Below, piece by piece: positions 59,421-64,000 of a DNA stretch of 64,000 bases. Origin of the DNA: JBBQCW01 sp038319025 (GTDB taxonomy: Bacteria > Actinomycetota > Thermoleophilia > Solirubrobacterales > Solirubrobacteraceae); NCBI GenBank assembly GCA_038319025.1, contig JBBQCW010000006.1, positions 62,001 to 126,000 on the forward strand. Direction: 5' to 3'. The position numbers were made by a program, and so were the translations under genes. Position 1 is the first letter of the stretch. The number at the start of each line of letters is the position of its first letter. Below the pieces are notes generated by a model, which worked only from the letters and a program-made list of their open reading frames with translations, was not told where the DNA came from and did not search any database.

Positions 59421-60524
59421 GTGAAGCTGTCCACCACTTCCGCGCAACTGCTTGCGCAACTGCAGACGGTCTCCCGTGTGGCTTCGACGCGCAGCGCTGT
59501 TCAGGCGCTTGCCGGCGTGCAAGTCGTGGCGGAAGCCGGACGGGTAGAGCTGCGCGCCACCGACATGGAGATCGGTCTGCGGGTCCCGTTGGCGGCTGAG
59601 GTCGTCCGCGAGGGAATGGTCGTTCTACCGGCCCGACTGCTGCTGGATGTGGCGCGGGTCCTGCCCGGGCCTGACGTGACGGTGGAGCTGCGTCCTTCTG
59701 AGCAGGACGTCGAGATCGTCTCGGGGCCTGCGACTTATCACCTGCGCACTTTGCGCGCTGAAGACTTTCCGCCACTGCCTGAGGCCGGCGGTGAGGCCAG
59801 CGTCACGGTGCCGGCCGAAGCGTTCGTGGCGACCATCGGTCGCGTACGTCGTTCGGCTTCACGCGATGAGACGCGACCGATCCTTACGGGGATCCTGGTA
59901 TCCGCCGGAGGCACCGATCTACGCATGGTGGCGACGGACTCCTACCGGCTCTCGGTGCAGGAGACCAAGCTCGAGACCGCTCTGGACGGGTCGTTCGAGG
60001 CCAACGTGCCCGGCCGTGCGCTGGAAGAACTGGCGCGCATCGCCGCCGGCCAGACGGAGATCACCGCGACCGTCCGGGAGAACCAGATCGTGTTCGCCTG
60101 CGGCGGGACCACATTGTCTTCGCGACTCATCGATGGTCAGTTCCCGAACTATCGCCAGTTGCTGCCCGAGACTTTCGAGCACGAGTTGACGTTCGCCTCA
60201 GGTGAACTCACCGACGTCGTGAGGCGCATCAGCCTCATGGCTCAGAAGAACGCTCCGTTGCGCCTGTCGTTCACCGAGGGTCAGTTGCGGATCTCCGCGC
60301 AGACCCCGGACGTCGGCGAGGCCGACGAGGCGCTTCCCACACCGTTCGCCGGCGAACCATTTGACATCGGGTTCAACCCCGAGTTCCTGCGCGATGGGCT
60401 GGAGAGCGTGGAGGAGGGTGACCTGGTCCTCAAGCTCATCAGTCCGCTGCGGCCGGGCCTGATCGAGTCCGCGGACGGCAGCGGGTTTCTCTACCTCATC
60501 ATGCCGATCCGCCTGAACGCCTGA
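59421..60524 (+). CDS. dnaN: DNA polymerase III sliding clamp (beta subunit)
   Basis: A 367-residue clamp of three similar domains. Start VKLSTTSAQLLAQLQTVSRV (GTG, with AGAGG 9 bases before); GRALEELARIAAGQTEITAT, SRLIDGQFPNYRQLLP and the C-terminal FLYLIMPIRLNA are diagnostic. The 123-base gap to dnaA holds no clear signal. Confidence 0.96.
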   Translation: MKLSTTSAQLLAQLQTVSRVASTRSAVQALAGVQVVAEAGRVELRATDMEIGLRVPLAAEVVREGMVVLPARLLLDVARVLPGPDVTVELRPSEQDVEIVSGPATYHLRTLRAEDFPPLPEAGGEASVTVPAEAFVATIGRVRRSASRDETRPILTGILVSAGGTDLRMVATDSYRLSVQETKLETALDGSFEANVPGRALEELARIAAGQTEITATVRENQIVFACGGTTLSSRLIDGQFPNYRQLLPETFEHELTFASGELTDVVRRISLMAQKNAPLRLSFTEGQLRISAQTPDVGEADEALPTPFAGEPFDIGFNPEFLRDGLESVEEGDLVLKLISPLRPGLIESADGSGFLYLIMPIRLNA

Positions 60525-60537
60525 GCGAGGCCCGCGC

Positions 60538-61635
60538 ATGGTGGTGACGCGTCTGCGTCTGCGCGGCTATCGCAGCCACACCAGCACCGAGGTGGAGCCC
60601 GGCCGCGGGCTGACGGTAGTGCAGGGCGCTAACGGAGCCGGGAAGACAAATCTTCTTGATGGCCTGTACTTCGGGTGCACCGGGCGTTCATGTCGCACCA
60701 CGAACGAGCGCGAGTTACTTGCCTTCGGCGAGCCGGTGGTGCGCGTCGAGGTGGATTGCGTCGATGATCGAGGAGACGAGCATGCGCTCGCCGTCGGCTT
60801 CATCCCCGGCGAGCCCAAGCGGTTTACCGCCGACGGCGCCCCGGTCGAGCGTCTGCTCGACGTAACGGCCCGGCCTCTCGTGAGCGTGTTTCTGCCCGAT
60901 CGCCTTGAGCTGGTCAAAGGTCCTCCGACTTTGCGCCGGGCCCACGTGGATCAGCTGGTCGCCGGCCTCTGGCCTACGAGATCCGGCACTCGCCGTGCCT
61001 ACACCCAGGCGCTCGCGCAGCGCAACGCGCTCTTGGCCCGGGTGCGCGGTGGCGTCACCGCCCGCGACACGATGCGTACTTGGGACGTCGCTCTGTCGGC
61101 GCCGGCTCTCGCCCTCCGCGACGACAGAGCGCGGGCGCTCGAGGCCGTGGCGCCTCGCTTCGTGGTGATCGCCGCGGAGCTCGGTCTCCTCGGCGAGGCG
61201 GAGCTGCGCTATCGGCCGCGCACACTGGCCACCACGCCGGAGCAGTTCGTGGGAGAGCTCGCCGCCCGCCTCGACAGCGATCTGGCACGGGGATTCACGG
61301 GCCACGGGCCACACCGTGACGACGTGGCCTTTCTGCGCGACGGTCGCGACCTGCGAGCCTACGGATCCCAGGGCGAGCAGCGACTGGCCTTGCTGGCGCT
61401 ACTGCTGGCCGAGCGGGAGATCATCGGGGAGGAGCGGGGGGCGACGCCGCTTCTGCTCCTGGACGACGTGATGAGCGAACTGGATGCAGATCGCCGCCAG
61501 TCCCTGGTTGACCGGGTGCGCAGTGCGGGTCAGAGCCTGATCACCACGACCGACCTGGCGCACGTTCCGGGTGCGGACGATGCCGACGTGGTGAGGATCA
61601 TCGTGACACCCACCCAGACGGCCGTAGCGGCATGA
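60538..61635 (+). CDS. recF: Recombination protein RecF
   Basis: A 365-residue SMC-like ATPase for gap repair. Walker A QGANGAGKTNLLDGLYFGCT, GRSCRT, signature GSQGEQRLALLALLLAE and Walker B PLLLLDDVMSELDADRR are present. Follows dnaN by 13 bases; its end overlaps the DUF721 gene by 4 bases. Confidence 0.95.
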   Translation: MVVTRLRLRGYRSHTSTEVEPGRGLTVVQGANGAGKTNLLDGLYFGCTGRSCRTTNERELLAFGEPVVRVEVDCVDDRGDEHALAVGFIPGEPKRFTADGAPVERLLDVTARPLVSVFLPDRLELVKGPPTLRRAHVDQLVAGLWPTRSGTRRAYTQALAQRNALLARVRGGVTARDTMRTWDVALSAPALALRDDRARALEAVAPRFVVIAAELGLLGEAELRYRPRTLATTPEQFVGELAARLDSDLARGFTGHGPHRDDVAFLRDGRDLRAYGSQGEQRLALLALLLAEREIIGEERGATPLLLLDDVMSELDADRRQSLVDRVRSAGQSLITTTDLAHVPGADDADVVRIIVTPTQTAVAA

Positions 61636-61970
61636 GCCGCCGAGCCCCACGACCGGCATCACACGCCATGGACGCGCTTACAAGGAGGCTTTCTCCGGCC
61701 ACCGTTCTGGCGGAGGTTCAGCAGGTCTGGACGGCCACCGTCGGGGAGGTTATCGCGGCCGAAGCCACGCCCACCGCGGAGCGTGACGGGACGCTCATCG
61801 TGACGTGCGGGTCGTCCGTCTGGGCTCAGGAATTGGACCTCATGAGCGACGATCTGATGGCCCGTTTGAACGCTGCGGTGGGCCGGCCGGTGATCACCCG
61901 ACTTCGCTGTCAGGCGGCCACCTCGAGAGGCTGGGCGCGCGGTGGCGGTGACACTCCAGGATCCGTTTGA
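61632..61970 (+). CDS. DUF721 / DciA-like protein
   Basis: A 112-residue protein placed between recF and gyrB, where DUF721 genes are usual in Actinomycetota. WTATVGEVIAAEATPTAERD and GTLIVTCGSSVWAQELDLMS match the family; DciA members load or help the replicative helicase. Since a DnaC-like loader is also present in this window, its role here may differ. Confidence 0.85.
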   Translation: MSRRAPRPASHAMDALTRRLSPATVLAEVQQVWTATVGEVIAAEATPTAERDGTLIVTCGSSVWAQELDLMSDDLMARLNAAVGRPVITRLRCQAATSRGWARGGGDTPGSV

Positions 61971-61999
61971 CAAAAGTAGCTCTTTTGCAGGGCTTTTGT
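61971..61999 (+). promoter_or_regulatory. Alternative-pairing hairpin after the DUF721 gene
   Basis: CAAAAG (61971-61976) can pair with CTTTTG at 61982-61987 or with CTTTTG at 61993-61998. This AT-rich stretch directly follows the stop codon and may be a weak terminator or a switch element before gyrB. Confidence 0.3.
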
Positions 62000-62032
62000 A
62001 ACGTCTCGAGGCCGCGGGCAAAGGCCCGTTTG

Positions 62033-62041
62033 TGGTATAGT
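62033..62041 (+). promoter_or_regulatory. Extended -10 promoter of gyrB
   Basis: TGGTATAGT (TGn plus TATAGT) is a strong extended -10, predicting a start near 62048 and a leader of about 73 bases. Confidence 0.55.
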
Positions 62042-62061
62042 TCTGACAACCTGTTGGTACC

Positions 62062-62101
62062 GCCCCGGACCGAGGTCGAACGACCTGGCACCGGGGCTTT
62101 T
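62062..62101 (+). terminator. Terminator-like hairpin in the gyrB leader
   Basis: GCCCCGG (62062-62068) pairs with CCGGGGC (62091-62097) outside an inner stem AGGTC/GACCT, followed by TTTTCTC. It is the only GC stem with a T run in the window and stands between the gyrB promoter and the ATG. Confidence 0.6.
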
Positions 62102-62120
62102 CTCGTCTATTCGGAGGATC

Positions 62121-64000
62121 ATGGCCAACGACGCCAGCCCCAAGAACGGCCGCCAGGGCTCGGCCGATTACGACGCTCAGGACATCACAGTCCTCGAGGG
62201 GCTCGAGGCCGTGCGCAAGCGGCCGGGCATGTACATCGGTTCGACCGGCATTCGCGGTCTTCACCATCTCGTCTACGAGGTGGTCGACAACTCCGTCGAC
62301 GAGGCCCTGGCCGGCTTCTGTTCAACGGTCGACGTGACCATTCACCCGGACAACTCCGTCACCGTGAACGACGACGGGCGCGGTATCCCCGTCTCGATCA
62401 TGGAGAAGGAGCAGCGGCCGGCGGTCGAGGTAGTGCTCACGGTGCTGCACGCCGGTGGCAAGTTCGGGGACGGTGGCGGCTACAAGGTGTCGGGCGGTCT
62501 GCATGGCGTCGGCGTCTCGGTGGTGAACGCGCTCAGCGAGGACCTCCACATCGAGATCCGTCGCGACGGCTTCCACTGGGAGCAGGACTACTCGCGCGGC
62601 ACGCCACAGAACGAGCTCTCCCAGGGGGCGGTGCTCCCGAAGTCGGCCGGCACGGGCACGTCGATCCGCTTTCGGCCGGACGCCGGCATCTTCGAGGCCA
62701 CCGAGATGGACTTCTCGATCCTCGAGCAGCGCTTGCGGGAGACGGCCTTCCTGACGCGCGGCCTGAAGATCACACTCAAGGACGAGCGGCCCGAGGGTCG
62801 GTCGATCGAGTTCCAGTACGAGGGCGGCATCGAGGATTTCGTGCGCTACCTCAACGAGAACAAGGATCCGATCGGCAAGAAGGTCGTCTACTTCGAGGGT
62901 GAGTCCAAGGAGGGCTACGTCGAGGTCGCGATGCAGTGGAACTCCTCCTACCAGGAGTCGATCTTCTCGTTCGCCAACAACATCAACACGCATGAAGGCG
63001 GCACGCATATGTCGGGCTTCCGCTCGGCACTGACGCGCACCATCAACAAGTACGCCCGCGAGAAGGGCGAGCTGAAGGAGAAGGACGAGAACCTCTCCGG
63101 CGAGGACGTGCGTGAAGGTCTCACCGCGGTCATCTCGGCCAAGCTCGCCGACCCGCAGTTCGAAGGGCAGACCAAGACCAAGCTCGGCAACCCCGGCATG
63201 GCCGGATTCGTCGAGACGGTGGTCAACGCAAAGCTGGCGGAGTTTTTGGAAGAGAACCCGGCTGATGCACGCGCGTTCATCCGTAAGGCGGTCCAGGCCG
63301 CTCAGGCCCGCTCCGCGGCCCGCAAGGCCCGCGACCTGACGCGCCGCAAGTCCGCGCTGGAGAACTCGACGCTGCCCGGCAAGTTGGCGGATTGCGCTAT
63401 CAAGGATCCGTCGCTGGCGGAGATCTTCATCGTCGAGGGCGACTCCGCCGGTGGGTCGGCCAAGCAGGGGCGTGACCGCTCCACCCAGGCCGTGCTCCCG
63501 CTGCGCGGAAAGATCCTGAACGTCGAGCGGGCCCGGATCGACAAGGTGCTGGCTAACACCGAGGTGCAGGCGCTGATCACGGCGATCGGCACCGGCGTGC
63601 GCGACGAGTTCAACATCGAGAGCGCCCGCTACCACAAGGTCATCCTGATGACCGACGCCGATGTCGACGGCGCGCACATCCGCACCCTCATCCTCACGCT
63701 GCTCTTCCGGGAGATGCGCGAGCTGATCGAGGCCGGCTACGTGTACATCGCCAAGCCGCCGCTGTACAAGATCAAGCACGGCTCCACCGAGCGCTACATC
63801 GAGAAGCAGTCCGAACTCGAGGAGCTGCTCTTGGCCGACAAGCTCGAGAAGATCGAGTGCGTCGACACCGAAGGGGCGCCGTTCAAGCTCACCGAGACGC
63901 GCTGGCAGCGCTACACCCGCCTGCTGAAGCAGTACGAGAGTTGGGCGGCCGCGCTGCGGGCAGCGTACGGCCACGATCTCGTCGGCTTCCTGCAGGAGGC
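62121..64000 (+). CDS. gyrB: DNA gyrase subunit B (C-terminal end outside the window)
   Basis: The first 626 residues are visible; ATG 62121 has GGAGG 4 bases before it. ATPase domain: LEGLEAVRKRPGMYIGSTG, VVDNSVDEALAGFC, NDDGRGIPV, GLHGVGVSVVNALS. TOPRIM: EIFIVEGDSAGGSAKQGRDR and LMTDADVDGAHIRTL. After PPLYKIKHG the sequence enters a Glu/Lys-rich insert (ERYIEKQSELEELLLADKLE onward) like that of Gram-negative GyrB, in place of the direct run-on seen in mycobacteria. Its end is beyond base 64000. Confidence 0.97.
   Translation, partial: MANDASPKNGRQGSADYDAQDITVLEGLEAVRKRPGMYIGSTGIRGLHHLVYEVVDNSVDEALAGFCSTVDVTIHPDNSVTVNDDGRGIPVSIMEKEQRPAVEVVLTVLHAGGKFGDGGGYKVSGGLHGVGVSVVNALSEDLHIEIRRDGFHWEQDYSRGTPQNELSQGAVLPKSAGTGTSIRFRPDAGIFEATEMDFSILEQRLRETAFLTRGLKITLKDERPEGRSIEFQYEGGIEDFVRYLNENKDPIGKKVVYFEGESKEGYVEVAMQWNSSYQESIFSFANNINTHEGGTHMSGFRSALTRTINKYAREKGELKEKDENLSGEDVREGLTAVISAKLADPQFEGQTKTKLGNPGMAGFVETVVNAKLAEFLEENPADARAFIRKAVQAAQARSAARKARDLTRRKSALENSTLPGKLADCAIKDPSLAEIFIVEGDSAGGSAKQGRDRSTQAVLPLRGKILNVERARIDKVLANTEVQALITAIGTGVRDEFNIESARYHKVILMTDADVDGAHIRTLILTLLFREMRELIEAGYVYIAKPPLYKIKHGSTERYIEKQSELEELLLADKLEKIECVDTEGAPFKLTETRWQRYTRLLKQYESWAAALRAAYGHDLVGFLQE

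Noticed and set aside
62031..62039. TGTGGTATA as a DnaA box
   Set aside because: Only 6 of 9 positions agree with TGTGGATAA, and it coincides with the extended -10 of gyrB.
62322..63974. A 550-codon open frame antisense to gyrB
   Set aside because: It is complementary to a conserved gyrB region and its translation has no recognisable domain; long antisense frames arise from high GC at third positions.

Overview
The window is about 64 kb of high-GC DNA, almost fully coding, with many GTG/TTG starts and ATGA/GTGA stop-start overlaps. Gene content (chromosomal rpmH/dnaA region with rsmG-parA-parB, GC-rich codon use, a menaquinol bc complex in three genes, Tat-anchored ferritin-like proteins, trehalose synthesis) points to an Actinomycetota lineage outside the classical mycobacteria/streptomycetes, most likely class Thermoleophilia (Solirubrobacterales-like). 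That placement is inference from gene content, not from a marker-gene search.

Layout. 1-4259: end of a two-component response regulator, its histidine kinase, an HtrA-type lipoprotein protease and trehalose-6-phosphate synthase, the last three chained by 4-base overlaps. 4273-10461: a small membrane protein, then rpsF, ssb, rpsR, rplI, replicative helicase dnaB, a DnaC-like loader and purA. 10489-17256: UDP-sugar (2,3-diacetamido-uronate type) genes into which an arsenate-detoxification unit (arsR / gapdh-arsJ) is placed. 17253-24975: class IV aminotransferase, two fatty-acid-desaturase-type membrane enzymes, a GH9 glycosidase, a YihY protein, a YHYH protein and a CrtC/tocopherol-cyclase-like protein. 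25033-32023: stress/envelope genes (DUF892 ferritin-like protein, YihY, two-HKD phospholipase D, AI-2E-type permease, two Tat-exported ferritin-like proteins, a STAS protein), then tRNA-Lys. 32289-38579 (minus strand): qcrA-qcrB-qcrC, menG/ubiE, a polyprenyl diphosphate synthase, tatA, tatC and a membrane-anchored protein: a menaquinone-bc-Tat cluster. 38661-43843 (minus): AI-2E-type permease, hemB, a fused siroheme-decarboxylase-like protein, hemL and an unknown. 43870-52645: YmdB-type phosphodiesterase, PepSY-like/GT-C membrane protein, alkaline-phosphatase-superfamily enzyme, DUF4126, aminotransferase, D-Ala-D-Ala ligase, bifunctional nuclease, small membrane protein, SDR; then tRNA-Ile. 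52800-64000: the chromosome-origin neighbourhood: parB, parA, rsmG, two perfect parS sites, jag, yidC, yidD, rnpA, rpmH on the minus strand and dnaA, dnaN, recF, a DUF721 gene and gyrB (cut by the window end) on the plus strand.

How the parts work together. The Rieske protein and both ferritin-like proteins carry twin-arginine signals and lie near tatA/tatC; menG/ubiE and the prenyl synthase supply the quinone used by the bc complex; hemB/hemL supply its haem. ArsR, GAPDH and ArsJ form a complete arsenate-extrusion circuit. The most interesting items are the fused AhbA/AhbB-like protein in a hem operon, the ars unit embedded in a sugar-nucleotide locus, the twin parS sites between rsmG and jag, a terminator-like hairpin lying inside the gyrB leader, a Gram-negative-type insert in GyrB, and an enlarged first external loop in TatC. 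No CRISPR array, insertion sequence, rRNA gene or prophage was seen, and I found nothing that I would claim as a wholly new system.
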